Source: Roseivirga sp. UBA6052 (GTDB lineage: Bacteria > Bacteroidota > Bacteroidia > Cytophagales > Cyclobacteriaceae). Taken from it: a stretch of 64,000 nucleotides of DNA. The stretch covers positions 62,001 through 126,000 of the forward strand of contig DIYO01000005.1 in NCBI GenBank assembly GCA_002427755.1, read 5' to 3'. The notes under the pieces are model-generated. The model was not told the origin of the DNA, made no database searches, and worked only from the letters and a program-made list of their open reading frames with translations. The position numbers and the translations under genes are program-made. This document shows, piece after piece, positions 50,991 through 60,584 of the stretch. Positions within the stretch are counted from its first letter, which is position 1, and every line of letters starts with the position of its first letter.

Positions 50991-51551
50991 TTACTTTTTC
51001 AAAGGGAATTTCATACGGTATCCCACATCAACATTTCCTTTAGATATACCAACCAGCTTAGAACGGAGCATTTGTTTTTTCAGACCCTTTACGTAATCCG
51101 TGAACAGTACACCTTCTAAATGATCATATTCATGTTGAATTACACGGGCAGTCAATCCATCAAATTCTTCCTCATGTTCGTTCCAAAGTTCATCGAAGTA
51201 ATTAATGGTTAACTTCTCAGGACGAAGAATCTCGGCATGCACATCTGGAATACTCAGACAGCCTTCCTCAAAAGACCATTCATTGCCATATTCATCAACG
51301 ATTTCAGGATTGATAAAAGCGCGTTTTACACCTTTGGCCTTATCCTCCTCGTCTCCCATAATGGTAGAGTCTATAACGAAGATTCTGTGCGACATTCCTA
51401 TCTGGGGAGCTGCTAAACCAACACCATTCGCATTGTACATAGTCTCGAACATATTCTCAACCAACTGAGTCAAATCTTCCGATCCCTCAGGAAAGTCTTC
51501 TGCTTCTTTTCTTAGTACGTTATCTCCGTAAGCAACAATGGGGTAAATCAT
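50991..51551 (-). CDS. def: Peptide deformylase
   Basis: A 186-residue cytosolic metalloenzyme that removes the N-formyl group from nascent proteins. All three motifs are present: GVGLAAPQIG (motif I), EEGCLSIP with the metal ligand Cys98 (motif II), and QHEYDHLEG with His140 and His144 plus the catalytic Glu141 (motif III). The gene starts 1 nt after the RuvX stop, so the two are coupled. Confidence 0.97.
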   Translation of the reverse strand: MIYPIVAYGDNVLRKEAEDFPEGSEDLTQLVENMFETMYNANGVGLAAPQIGMSHRIFVIDSTIMGDEEDKAKGVKRAFINPEIVDEYGNEWSFEEGCLSIPDVHAEILRPEKLTINYFDELWNEHEEEFDGLTARVIQHEYDHLEGVLFTDYVKGLKKQMLRSKLVGISKGNVDVGYRMKFPLKK

Positions 51552-51552
51552 A

Positions 51553-51963
51553 TTATCTACTTTCCAGGTAAGATTGTAAGATAATTGTAGCGCTTATCTT
51601 ATCAATGTTCCCTTTTTCTCTTCTATCCTTTTTCTTAGATCCTCCTGCAATCATAGCATCCATTGCCATTTTTGAGGTAAACCTTTCGTCATGCAAATAA
51701 ACAGGTTTTTCAGGAAAGTGTTTCTTGAGTTGCTTGTGAAATTGACGTACATGTGGAGTGGCATTTGTATCGGTACCATCAAGCTTTTTAGGCATACCTA
51801 ACACAAAAGATTCAATACCTTCAGAAAGGTCGTAATTCTTTAAAAATTGCAAGACATCCTTGGCATGAATGGTATCCAAAGCTGAAGCAATTATTTGTAA
51901 CGGATCAGTAGCAGCTAGGCCTACCCTTTTAGTGCCATAATCAATGGCGATTATACGCCCCAT
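51553..51963 (-). CDS. ruvX: RuvX/YqgF family Holliday junction resolvase-like nuclease
   Basis: A 136-residue RNase-H-like protein. It opens with IIAIDYGTKRVGLAATDPLQIIAS (the conserved Asp-Gly), followed by FVLGMPKKLDGTDTNATPHVRQF, VYLHDERFTSKMAMDAMI and the closing KDRREKGNIDKISATIILQSYL (conserved Asp). YqgF/RuvX is involved in pre-16S rRNA maturation and possibly in DNA processing. The start overlaps the stop of the hemerythrin gene by 1 nt, and it is followed directly by def. Confidence 0.93.
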   Translation of the reverse strand: MGRIIAIDYGTKRVGLAATDPLQIIASALDTIHAKDVLQFLKNYDLSEGIESFVLGMPKKLDGTDTNATPHVRQFHKQLKKHFPEKPVYLHDERFTSKMAMDAMIAGGSKKKDRREKGNIDKISATIILQSYLESR

Positions 51964-52715
51964 TAATTCAATTTGGCGTTTTCGTAGAACTTTAGTTTGG
52001 CTAATCGCTCTAAATGCATGGCTTTAGGAAAAAGTATTTCATTCTCTACTTTAGCGTGAAGTAATAAGTCTTTTTCAAATCTTTCCAATTCTTTGTAAAG
52101 CACTTTAATCTGGAGATCGGCCTCATCACAGTATTGATAGTCATTCGTGAATCTTCTAAAACCATCCATCTCGTTTTCATGTATTTCATGATCTAAAGCA
52201 AAATCTTTAACAGAGAACTTCTCCATTACCTGATATACTTTAGATACAGGATAGTTATCATTTAAAAAGGCACTAAGATTATCGATATAACTGAAAAGCG
52301 TGTCTTCTTCTTCGTGAATATGGTGTATGAAATCCTCTACAAACAATGGGAAAATCGACTTTAAATCTTCAGATAAGGACTTATATCTAAAGTTCACTTC
52401 ACCTAAACCATCTATTAATTGACCGATGTAAGGCAGTCTTTTCTTTACAAAGAGATAGTGACTATGCTTCAAATACTCCACTAATAGCTCCGCAGGGTAT
52501 GCCTTCAGCTGTACCTGAGTTGAAGGTTTTTCGTCAGCAATTAATTCCATGCTTCTAATAACCGATTCGGCATTTAAACCATTAGCCACACAAACCTCTT
52601 CTAAGGTCTCTGTATTATAATCATAGAACTTCACGCCCATGTAATAAAGCACAGAAGCTCTAATGAAATTCTCTGAAACTAGGTCGTTAATTGATTGCTT
52701 AAGTATTTGACTCAT
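51963..52715 (-). CDS. Hemerythrin (HHE) domain protein with a degenerate ScdA-like N-terminus
   Basis: A 250-residue helical protein. The C-terminal 150 residues carry the HHE cation-binding pattern: HIHEEEDTLFSYI, HEIHENEMDGFRRFTNDY, LLLHAKVENEILFPKAMHLE, a di-iron site as in repair-of-iron-centres (RIC/ScdA/YtfE) proteins. Residues about 15-55 (ASVLYYMGVKFYDYNTETLEEVCVANGL) resemble the ScdA N-terminal domain, but the conserved double cysteine is replaced (GVKFYDY in place of GxxFCCxG), so that part is not functional in the usual way. It lies first in the deformylase unit. Probably nitrosative or oxidative stress related. Confidence 0.85.
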   Translation of the reverse strand: MSQILKQSINDLVSENFIRASVLYYMGVKFYDYNTETLEEVCVANGLNAESVIRSMELIADEKPSTQVQLKAYPAELLVEYLKHSHYLFVKKRLPYIGQLIDGLGEVNFRYKSLSEDLKSIFPLFVEDFIHHIHEEEDTLFSYIDNLSAFLNDNYPVSKVYQVMEKFSVKDFALDHEIHENEMDGFRRFTNDYQYCDEADLQIKVLYKELERFEKDLLLHAKVENEILFPKAMHLERLAKLKFYENAKLN

Positions 52716-52877
52716 ATATAATAGGGAATACCGAATTTAATGATTTTGAAGTTCTTTTTACTACTGATTTTGGGAATTATGGAACACAAAACAAAACAGA
52801 ACGTTTTATTCATACCATGACATTTATCCATGTTTTGGATCGAATTTCTATTTTAGCAAAATATTAAAGGTCACAAC

Positions 52878-54527
52878 GTGAGCGAAGAAACCAAGAACTC
52901 TCCATCACACATTAGATTACCCATTCTACTGAGTATAGTACTTGTAGTAGGCGTCTTTATAGGATCTGAATTTGCAGAGCCTAAAACAGACACGAAATAC
53001 TTAAGCTCTATGACAAAGTTCAGGGAGCTATTAGAGTATATAGAAAAAGACTATGTGGATTCGGTAGATACCGAAAGTTTAATTGAGGAGTCGATTCAAG
53101 AGATGCTGGATAAACTCGATCCACATACTGTTTATATTCCTTCAAGAGAAAGAGAACTTGCAGCTAGCCAGCTACGAGCTACTTATGATGGCATAGGTGT
53201 TGAATTCAACATTTTAAGAGACACGCTCTATGTAGTTACACCTCTAACCGGTGGTCCATCAGAAAAGGCAGGTATTATTGCAGGTGATAAAATTGTTTCT
53301 GTTAATGATGAAAATATAGCAGGAATTGGACTTAGCAATCGAGAAGTATTCGACATGCTCAGAGGACCAAGTGGTTCCGATGTTACTGTAGGTGTTGTAA
53401 GAAAATCAGAACCTGAGTTACTCTCTTTTGAGCTTACTAGGGGTTCAATTCCTCAATTTTCTATTGATGCATCTTATATGATTGATGAAGAGATAGGCTA
53501 TATCAAAGTGAATCGTTTTGCTGAAACTACCTACTCAGAATTTAAAGAAGCACTTGAAGATTTAAATGATCAAGGCATGAAAAAGCTCATCCTTGACCTA
53601 CAGAATAATACAGGTGGCTACATGAGTGCAGCCATTGGAATGAGTGACGAATTTTTGAAAGACGGAGACCTCATTGTTAGCCAAAAAGGACAAAGCAAAA
53701 AATATAAGAGCGAGGCCAAAGCATCAGACAAAGGTATTTTTGAAGAAGGCGCTCTAATCGTTTTGGTAAATGAAGGAAGCGCTTCAGCTTCAGAAATTGT
53801 TGCTGGTGCTCTACAAGACAATGATAGAGCCTTAGTTGTTGGCAGAAGATCTTTTGGCAAGGGATTAGTCCAATTACCATTCGATTTGAAAGATGGCTCT
53901 GAACTGAGAATGACCATAGCAAGATATTATACCCCTAGTGGTCGATCCATCCAAAAACCTTATGATGATGGTGAGAAATCATATGATGCCGACTACTACA
54001 ATCGCTATACATCAGGCGAATTATTTGTAGAAGACAGTGTAGTTTTCGATAAAAGCTTAGCCTATAAAACATCAGCAGGCAGAACAGTATATGGTGGTGG
54101 GGGCATTATGCCCGACTATTTTGTAGCCTTAGACACTGCATCAAATAGCAGTTATGCCAATAGACTAGTAGGAAGCAATACCATAAGAGAATATACACTT
54201 GATTTTAGAGATACGCATGCCGACATAGAGGACCTAGGCTTTGAAAGATTTGATAAAGAATTCGAGGTAACTGATAAAATGCTGGAAGAAGTTATTGCGC
54301 TTGGCAAAAAGAATGGAGTCCGCTACCGAGGAAAAGACTACAGAAAATCTAAAGAGTTGATAGCCTACTTAATAAAAGCGCGTATTGCTCGCGACTTTTT
54401 CGGTGATGACGCTTTCTATGAAATCTATAACAACACTAATGAAGTCTATCTTAAAGCGATACAACTTTTCAACAATCCAGATCTATTGAAGAATGAGTCT
54501 AATACTTCATTATTGATTACTCGCTAA
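52878..54527 (+). CDS. S41-family C-terminal processing protease
   Basis: A 549-residue protease with an N-terminal membrane anchor (residues 12-30) and start GTG at 52878. A PDZ domain (about 100-180, GIGVEFNILRDTLYVVTPLTGGPSEKAGIIAGDKIVSVN) precedes the S41 catalytic domain: LNNTGGYMSAA, then Ser303 in EGSASASEIVAGAL and Lys328 with Gln332 in SFGKGLVQLP. The spacing Ser-x24-Lys-x3-Gln matches the Ser-Lys-Gln arrangement of Prc. It degrades tagged or incomplete proteins in the periplasm. A C-terminal stretch of about 150 residues is family-specific for Bacteroidota. It stands alone, divergent from the def unit. Confidence 0.93.
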   Translation: MSEETKNSPSHIRLPILLSIVLVVGVFIGSEFAEPKTDTKYLSSMTKFRELLEYIEKDYVDSVDTESLIEESIQEMLDKLDPHTVYIPSRERELAASQLRATYDGIGVEFNILRDTLYVVTPLTGGPSEKAGIIAGDKIVSVNDENIAGIGLSNREVFDMLRGPSGSDVTVGVVRKSEPELLSFELTRGSIPQFSIDASYMIDEEIGYIKVNRFAETTYSEFKEALEDLNDQGMKKLILDLQNNTGGYMSAAIGMSDEFLKDGDLIVSQKGQSKKYKSEAKASDKGIFEEGALIVLVNEGSASASEIVAGALQDNDRALVVGRRSFGKGLVQLPFDLKDGSELRMTIARYYTPSGRSIQKPYDDGEKSYDADYYNRYTSGELFVEDSVVFDKSLAYKTSAGRTVYGGGGIMPDYFVALDTASNSSYANRLVGSNTIREYTLDFRDTHADIEDLGFERFDKEFEVTDKMLEEVIALGKKNGVRYRGKDYRKSKELIAYLIKARIARDFFGDDAFYEIYNNTNEVYLKAIQLFNNPDLLKNESNTSLLITR

Positions 54528-54572
54528 TACCATTTTTTAATCGAAGCCGTTAGGCTTGAAAAGGTCATTACT

Positions 54573-55073
54573 ATGAAAACTATTTCGATAGCATTTTTAA
54601 GCATGCTTCTAACCTTTCCTGTTTTAGCCCAAGAAAATGAACAGGAAGCAATCAATAAAGATGTATGGTACAACTTTATGCAAGCCTATCAAGATTTAGA
54701 TGCAAGTCTCTTCAACCAAATCCATACAGAAGATGTACTGCGTGTAACAGCTGATAATGGCCGAATGCTAATTGGTCAAGAGTACAAGGATCAGAATCTC
54801 GAAGTATTCAACCGGTGGAATGCAGGAAAATTAAAGCAAAAGATTGAATTCAGTTTTCTTTCAAGAGCTCAAAAAGAAAATTGGGCTTATGAGATAGGCA
54901 TATACAAGTTAACGCGTTATGAGGGATCTAATGAAAGATCGTTTTACGGCAAATTCAATGTTATGCTCAAGAAGGAATCCGGTATTTGGAAGATTAAGAT
55001 AGATTCAGACACAAGCGAGGAAGGTACAATAGGTGAAGAGGACTTTCTAAAAGGCTCTAAACTGGAGTTTTAA
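54573..55073 (+). CDS. Exported NTF2-like (DUF4440-type) protein
   Basis: A 166-residue protein with a signal peptide (MKTISIAFLSMLLTFPVLAQ) and an NTF2-like cone fold: DVWYNFMQAYQDLDASLFNQIHTEDVLRVTADNGRMLIGQEYKDQ, then VFNRWNAGKLKQKIEFSF and YGKFNVMLKKESGIWKIKIDSDTSE. Such domains bind small ligands or serve as ligand-free adapters. It begins 45 nt after the protease gene, and the copper-related small gene begins 34 nt later. Function unknown. Confidence 0.82.
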   Translation: MKTISIAFLSMLLTFPVLAQENEQEAINKDVWYNFMQAYQDLDASLFNQIHTEDVLRVTADNGRMLIGQEYKDQNLEVFNRWNAGKLKQKIEFSFLSRAQKENWAYEIGIYKLTRYEGSNERSFYGKFNVMLKKESGIWKIKIDSDTSEEGTIGEEDFLKGSKLEF

Positions 55074-55093
55074 ACCACTTTTCAAAACTTCCG

Positions 55094-55101
55094 TATATTT
55101 G
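55094..55101 (+). promoter_or_regulatory. -7 promoter box in front of the copper operon
   Basis: TATATTTG matches the Bacteroidota -7 consensus TAnnTTTG exactly. The -33 region is weak (TTTT near 55068-55071, spacer 22). Transcription would start around 55107-55109, at or just before the TTG codon of the next gene. Confidence 0.5.
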
Positions 55102-55107
55102 CACAGC

Positions 55108-55518
55108 TTGAAAAAGTCATTGACCATATTATTCACCATGCTTTACCTGTTAACTTCCTCTGGGATTTTAGTCGGCCAACACTTATGCATGGGTAGAGTT
55201 AAACAGGCTTCTTTATTCTCTGAAGTAAAGAAAGACTGCGATATGGAAATGGACATGCATGGCATGATGGACGATTGTTGTGATGATGAAATGGTTTTAG
55301 AAATCATTGAAGATGAGCAGCAATATGTTGAAACTGAGAAAGCTCCTGAAACTGGTTATTTCTTGATTTACGCCACGGCTTTTGTTCTGCTCAATGATTT
55401 AGATGTTGAAGACAGATTGGATATTGTGCGAAATGATTCAGGACCACCTGACATTGGCCATCCAGACAAATACATTCTATTCCACAATCTGAAGATTCCA
55501 GCTGCTTTACAATCCTAA
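55108..55518 (+). CDS. HYC_CC_PP-type small metal-binding protein
   Basis: A 136-residue protein of the HYC_CC_PP type found next to copper and cobalt transporters in Bacteroidota. I choose the TTG at 55108, which gives KKSLTILFTMLYLLTSSGILVGQHLCMGRVK, the family's usual beginning (HYC reads HLC here); the next ATG is at 55138 and would cut the hydrophobic start. Then comes a Met/His/Cys/Asp-rich stretch CDMEMDMHGMMDDCCDDEM, a plausible copper or silver site, and the conserved PP (SGPPDIG). It lies just upstream of the CusA gene. Confidence 0.75.
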   Translation: MKKSLTILFTMLYLLTSSGILVGQHLCMGRVKQASLFSEVKKDCDMEMDMHGMMDDCCDDEMVLEIIEDEQQYVETEKAPETGYFLIYATAFVLLNDLDVEDRLDIVRNDSGPPDIGHPDKYILFHNLKIPAALQS

Positions 55519-55599
55519 TCAGTTTACTGATTAATGTCCATTCTTGGACTTACCTGCTTAGGCAGGCTTTTCCTTTTACGGATTGTCAAAGCAAATTCA

Positions 55600-58500
55600 A
55601 TGATAAATACCCTTATTAAATTCTTTTTAGAAAACAGGTTACTTACCTTTTTACTGGTTCTGATATTAGTGAGCTGGGGACTCATCACCTCTCCTTTCTC
55701 TTGGAATACAGGCTTACCAAAAGACCCAGTGGCTGTTGATGCCATTCCTGACATTGGTGAAAATCAGCAAATCGTCTTTACAGAATGGAAAGGTCGTTCT
55801 CCTCAAGATATTGAGGATCAAATTACCTATCCTTTAACCTCATCTTTGCTTGGTATACCCGGTGTAAAAACCATAAGAAGCTCATCTATTTTTGGTGTGT
55901 CTTCAATCTATATCATCTTCGAAGATGATGTTGAGTTCTATTGGAGCAGAAGTAGAATTTTAGAGAAACTAAACGCACTACCTCAAGGACTCTTACCGAA
56001 CGATGCGCAACCTACTTTAGGTCCTGATGCTACTGCTCTAGGTCAAATTTTTTGGTATACCATTGAAGGAAGAGACGCGAAGGGAAATCCTTCTGGCGGC
56101 TGGGACCCACAAGAAATTAGAACTGTACAAGATTACACAATTAGGTACGCGCTAGCTTCAGCACAAGGAGTTTCAGAAGTATCGTCAGTAGGTGGCTTTG
56201 TAAAGGAATACCAGATTGACATAGACCCCAAAGCTATGGAAGGCTATGGGGTTACTATTCCTCAAATCGTAAAGGCGGTTAAGGAAAGTAACCAAGACAT
56301 CGGAGCAAAAACCTTGGAGATCAATCAAGCCGAGTATTTGGTTCGAGGGCTGGGCTACATTAAGAGTCTCGAAGACTTAGAAAAGGCTACAGTAAAAACA
56401 GTAAAGAACGTCCCTATTCTACTTAAGGATGTAGCCAAAATTAATCTTGGGCCGGCTTCTAGAAGAGGTGCGCTAGACAAATCAGGTGCAGAAGCTGTTG
56501 GAGGAGTTGTAGTAGCCAGATACGGAGCTAATCCGCTAGAAGTCATCGATGCAGTCAAGGAAAAAATTGATGAAATCAGTGAAGGCTTGCCTTCAAAAGA
56601 ACTTGCGGATGGGACCATTTCAAAACTAACAATCGTTCCTTTTTACGACCGTACAAAACTGATAAAAGAAACAATAGGTACCCTAGAAGAAGCATTGACT
56701 TTGGAGATTATCATCACCATTGTTGTAATTCTGGTTATGCTCCTTAATCTAAGAGCATCTGTTCTTGTTTCTTCACTCCTACCCATTGCTGTATTGATGT
56801 GCTTTATTGCCATGAAGTATCTGGGAGTAGACGCGAATATCGTAGCACTTGCCGGTATTGCCATTGCAATAGGCACTATGGTAGATGTGGGCATTGTAAT
56901 GACAGAAAATATTACAAGGCACTTTAAGAAAAATCAAGCACTATCTCTCTTTGATACCATTTTTGCCGCTGCCAAAGAAGTGGCACCTGCGATTATCACT
57001 GCAGTAATGACTACTATAATTAGCTTTATACCGGTATTCACGCTGGAAGCTGCAGAAGGGAAGCTTTTCAGGCCTCTTGCCTACACAAAAACCTTCGCTT
57101 TAGTCGGGGCCATTATTGTAGCCATTTTGATAATACCTACCCTTGCCTATTGGTTTTTTGGGTACAAACCAAAATCGAAAAACCTTAAAATGGCCCTACA
57201 TACCATTGTTCTCATATTTGGGGTATATGTACTGATTCTAGGTCATTACATTGCGGCCATTGTATTGATTGGGCTACCTATCATTTCAATTCTGAAATCA
57301 CTCAATGAGAAATGGAAGGTTTATCTAAAACATACTGACATCATTATAGGCTTAATAGCAGTAACCCTCCTGCTTGCAAAAGAATGGATGCCATTAGGTG
57401 TTGGTGTGAATGGATTCATGAACTTCGCATTCATAACACTAATCATAGGAGCTACACTCGGCACTTTCAGAGTGTTTATTCGTTACTACCCAATCATACT
57501 CAATTGGTGTCTTAATCATCGCAAAAGCTTTCTAATCATTCCTTTATCAATTGTACTTCTAGGTACAACCATTTGGTTAGGTTTCGATAGAGTATTTGGG
57601 TTCCTTCCTGATGTTTTTGGTGAAGGCATTAAGAGTAATAAGATTTATGCTTCCCTCTCCTCAGACCTACCAGGCATTGGCTCTGAATTTATGCCTTCTC
57701 TAGGAGAAGGGGCGTTTCTTCTCATGCCTACCTCAATGCCACATGCCGGTATTGAGCAAAATCGTCAAACTTTAAGATTGCTCGACATGGCTGTCACAGC
57801 TATTCCAGAGATTGAATCAGTTGTTGGAAAATTAGGTCGAGTAGAAAGCGCCTTAGACCCAGCACCGATATCCATGTACGAGAATGTGATCAACTATAAG
57901 AGTGAATATATCACGGATGAAGATGGTAGAAGATTGAGATTCAAAAAAGAGAATGGTGAGTTTATGAAAGATGAAAACGGAGAACTCATTCCTGATCAGT
58001 CTGGTAGCTACTATAGACAATGGAGAGACGAAATTCAGTCTGCCGATGACATTTGGAATGAAATCGTAGGCGCAACAAAACTCCCTGGCGTGACCTCAGC
58101 ACCGAAACTTCAGCCGATAGAAACCAGGCTGGTGATGCTACAAACCGGCATGAGAGCTCCAATGGGCATAAAAGTAAAAGGCCAAGATTTAGAAACCATA
58201 GAGCAATTTGGACTAAGTCTAGAACATGTACTAAAAGAGATACAATCTGTAAAGACAGAAGCAGTCTTTGCCGAACGAATTGTTGGTAAGCCTTACTTGT
58301 TAATGGAGCTAGATAGAACGGCTTTGGCTAGATACGGATTGAGTATATCCCAAGTGCAAGAATATATCCAGGTAGCCATTGGCGGAATGGAACTATCCAA
58401 AACAGTAGAAGGAAGAGAAAGATACCCGATAAGAGTTAGGTACCCAAGAGAATTACGTGATGATCCTGAGAGTTTGAAAAACATCCTTATTCCAACATCA

Positions 58501-59349
58501 AACGGACAAAATATTCCTCTTGGTGAAGTAGCCAGTATTGAATATCAGCAAGGCCCACAAATGATCAAGAGTGAAGACACCTTCTTGGTGGGCTATGTCA
58601 TTTTTGACAAGAAGGAAGGAGCTTCAGAAGCCGATGTGGTACAAGAATTACAGAACCGATTATCAGAGAAAATTGGATTGGGCGAACTAACTATACCGGC
58701 AGGTATCTCCTATGAATTTGCCGGAAATTACCAGAACCAAATAAGAGCTGAGAAACGACTAAGTCTGATCATACCTATTGTGCTTATTGTGATCTTTATA
58801 ATACTGTATTTCCAGTTCAAATCAGTTCCGGTGTCGTTAATGGTTTTCAGCGGAGTTGCAGTTGCTTTTGGCGGTGGCTTCTTGATGCTTTGGTTCTATG
58901 GCATGGAAGGCTTTTTAGATTTCAATCTATTTGGCACCAATATGCGAGATCTGTTTCAGGTAAATCCAATAAACTTAAGTGTAGCGGTTTGGGTAGGATT
59001 TATTGCCCTCTTTGGTATAGCTACGGACGATGGCGTTTTAATGGCTACTTACCTAGATCAGGCATTCGAAGAGAAGCCTGCAAATAAGAAAGCAGATATC
59101 AAGCAACTGGTTATTGAGGCAGGTAAAAAAAGAGTGCGTCCATGTTTGATGACTACGGCCACAACACTATTGGCACTCCTGCCCATTCTCACTTCAACAG
59201 GTAGAGGATCTGATGTAATGATTCCAATGGCTATCCCAATTTTCGGAGGAATGCTGATTGCACTCATTACACTCTTTGTTGTACCTGTACTCTATTCTTA
59301 CCATAAAGAATATCAGCTAGCTAAAATCACGGAAGGAGGTCAATCATGA
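55600..59349 (+). CDS. cusA: CusA/CzcA-family heavy-metal RND efflux pump
   Basis: A 1249-residue inner-membrane RND transporter. I start at the ATG at 55600 (MINTLIKFFLENRLLTFLLV). It has the two-fold repeat of membrane segments, with GTMVDVGIVMTENITRHF (proton relay Asp in segment 4), VAPAIITAVMTTIISFIPVF, TSSGRPL-type loops and the second-half VWVGFIALFGIATDDGVLMATYLDQAF and RVRPCLMTTATTLLALLPIL-like block. Large periplasmic domains include the Cus-type MPTSMPHAGIEQNRQTLRLLDMAV. Metal specificity cannot be assigned, but Cus-type (Cu+/Ag+) fits the neighbouring genes and HMBD-containing CusB. It overlaps the TolC-like gene by 4 nt. Confidence 0.95.
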   Translation: MINTLIKFFLENRLLTFLLVLILVSWGLITSPFSWNTGLPKDPVAVDAIPDIGENQQIVFTEWKGRSPQDIEDQITYPLTSSLLGIPGVKTIRSSSIFGVSSIYIIFEDDVEFYWSRSRILEKLNALPQGLLPNDAQPTLGPDATALGQIFWYTIEGRDAKGNPSGGWDPQEIRTVQDYTIRYALASAQGVSEVSSVGGFVKEYQIDIDPKAMEGYGVTIPQIVKAVKESNQDIGAKTLEINQAEYLVRGLGYIKSLEDLEKATVKTVKNVPILLKDVAKINLGPASRRGALDKSGAEAVGGVVVARYGANPLEVIDAVKEKIDEISEGLPSKELADGTISKLTIVPFYDRTKLIKETIGTLEEALTLEIIITIVVILVMLLNLRASVLVSSLLPIAVLMCFIAMKYLGVDANIVALAGIAIAIGTMVDVGIVMTENITRHFKKNQALSLFDTIFAAAKEVAPAIITAVMTTIISFIPVFTLEAAEGKLFRPLAYTKTFALVGAIIVAILIIPTLAYWFFGYKPKSKNLKMALHTIVLIFGVYVLILGHYIAAIVLIGLPIISILKSLNEKWKVYLKHTDIIIGLIAVTLLLAKEWMPLGVGVNGFMNFAFITLIIGATLGTFRVFIRYYPIILNWCLNHRKSFLIIPLSIVLLGTTIWLGFDRVFGFLPDVFGEGIKSNKIYASLSSDLPGIGSEFMPSLGEGAFLLMPTSMPHAGIEQNRQTLRLLDMAVTAIPEIESVVGKLGRVESALDPAPISMYENVINYKSEYITDEDGRRLRFKKENGEFMKDENGELIPDQSGSYYRQWRDEIQSADDIWNEIVGATKLPGVTSAPKLQPIETRLVMLQTGMRAPMGIKVKGQDLETIEQFGLSLEHVLKEIQSVKTEAVFAERIVGKPYLLMELDRTALARYGLSISQVQEYIQVAIGGMELSKTVEGRERYPIRVRYPRELRDDPESLKNILIPTSNGQNIPLGEVASIEYQQGPQMIKSEDTFLVGYVIFDKKEGASEADVVQELQNRLSEKIGLGELTIPAGISYEFAGNYQNQIRAEKRLSLIIPIVLIVIFIILYFQFKSVPVSLMVFSGVAVAFGGGFLMLWFYGMEGFLDFNLFGTNMRDLFQVNPINLSVAVWVGFIALFGIATDDGVLMATYLDQAFEEKPANKKADIKQLVIEAGKKRVRPCLMTTATTLLALLPILTSTGRGSDVMIPMAIPIFGGMLIALITLFVVPVLYSYHKEYQLAKITEGGQS

Positions 59350-60584
59350 AAAAGTTACTAATCTATCTCATGTTGTTCATGGTCAGTTCATTACAAGGAC
59401 AAAGCCTAAATGAATATCTAGAAATGGCGGCTCAGAATAATCCAAAGTTGAATTCAACTTATAAGTTGTATTTAGCTGCTCTTGAAAGGGTTGACCAAAA
59501 CGGTTCATTACCTGATCCTACTTTAAGCTTTGGCTATTTTATATCTCCTGTAGAAACCCGAGTAGGTGCACAAAATATGCGCATTTCTATCTCACAGATG
59601 TTCCCTTGGATGGGTACTACAAAAGTTAGAAAGCAAGCCGCAACGAGTTTGGCAAAAGTTAAATTTGAAGAGTTTCAAGAAGAAAAAAGTAAGCTATTTC
59701 TGACCGTACAGAAAACCTGGTTATCACTCTATGAAATTGATGAAGAGATCAAGATTTATGAGGCTAACCTAGAAATTCTAAAAACTTACGAACCCATTAC
59801 CAAGACCAAATACGAATCTAATTTGGTATCACTTGCTGATTTGGTCAGAGTTCAGATTCAAATTGAAGAAGCTAGCACTGCACTCGATCTGATTAAGCTT
59901 AACAGAGAAATCGCACTTGGCACTTTTAACCAGCTGCTTAATCGAAATCTAGATACAGAAGTGAATACAGGATTAGTGGCATTGGAATCTCCGCAGGTAC
60001 AACCTGAAAATGACTCGCTTAAAATGAATCAACCCCAATTAAAAGCAGCAAAGGAAAAAGTCTTGGCATTAGAATACCAGCAAGAACTAGCTGAGTTAAA
60101 GCGTAAACCGAATATTGGCTTTGGACTTGATTATGCATTGGTAAGCAAAAGAAATGATGTTTCGATTCCTGATAATGGCAAGGATATTTTGATGCCTATG
60201 GTATCAGTTTCATTACCAGTTTTCGGCAAAAAGAATAAATCACTCTTAAATCAAGTAAGCCTTCAGAAAGAAAGCGCTGAACTAGAAATTAATGCGATTG
60301 AGAGCAGGCTTTCTAATGAGTGGAGAAAAACAGATCTAAGCGCAGATTATGCTGAGAAACAATTAGCACAATACAAAAGTGAAATTGACAAAACCGAATT
60401 GTTGTTGCGTGTACTAACAAGTGAATATAGTAACGCCAATTCTAGTTTCGAAGAACTCCTACTTACACAACAAAAACTGCTTTCACTGAGGTTAGCAGAA
60501 GTAAAATCCAAAGTAAGATTACAAGAAGTAAATTTTAACAAACAATATTTATCTGGTTTCCACTCTAACCCTATTGAACCATGA
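59346..60584 (+). CDS. cusC: TolC-family outer-membrane efflux protein (CusC-like)
   Basis: A 412-residue outer-membrane channel subunit with a signal peptide (MKKLLIYLMLFMVSSLQGQ). Long amphipathic helices (EMAAQNNPKLNSTYKLYLAALERVDQ, LDLIKLNREIALGTFNQLLN, ELAELKRKPNIGFGLDYAL) and the middle MVSVSLPVFGKKNKSLLNQV are the TolC pattern. It should form the exit duct of the CusCBA pump. It overlaps its neighbours by 4 nt on each side. Confidence 0.93.
   Translation: MKKLLIYLMLFMVSSLQGQSLNEYLEMAAQNNPKLNSTYKLYLAALERVDQNGSLPDPTLSFGYFISPVETRVGAQNMRISISQMFPWMGTTKVRKQAATSLAKVKFEEFQEEKSKLFLTVQKTWLSLYEIDEEIKIYEANLEILKTYEPITKTKYESNLVSLADLVRVQIQIEEASTALDLIKLNREIALGTFNQLLNRNLDTEVNTGLVALESPQVQPENDSLKMNQPQLKAAKEKVLALEYQQELAELKRKPNIGFGLDYALVSKRNDVSIPDNGKDILMPMVSVSLPVFGKKNKSLLNQVSLQKESAELEINAIESRLSNEWRKTDLSADYAEKQLAQYKSEIDKTELLLRVLTSEYSNANSSFEELLLTQQKLLSLRLAEVKSKVRLQEVNFNKQYLSGFHSNPIEP

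Noticed and set aside
55551..55571. Hairpin CCTGC-TTAG-GCAGG followed by CTTTT upstream of cusA as a terminator
   Set aside because: The stem is only 5 bp, it lies between genes of the same apparent operon, and the T-run is short. It may tune expression but I cannot support terminator function.
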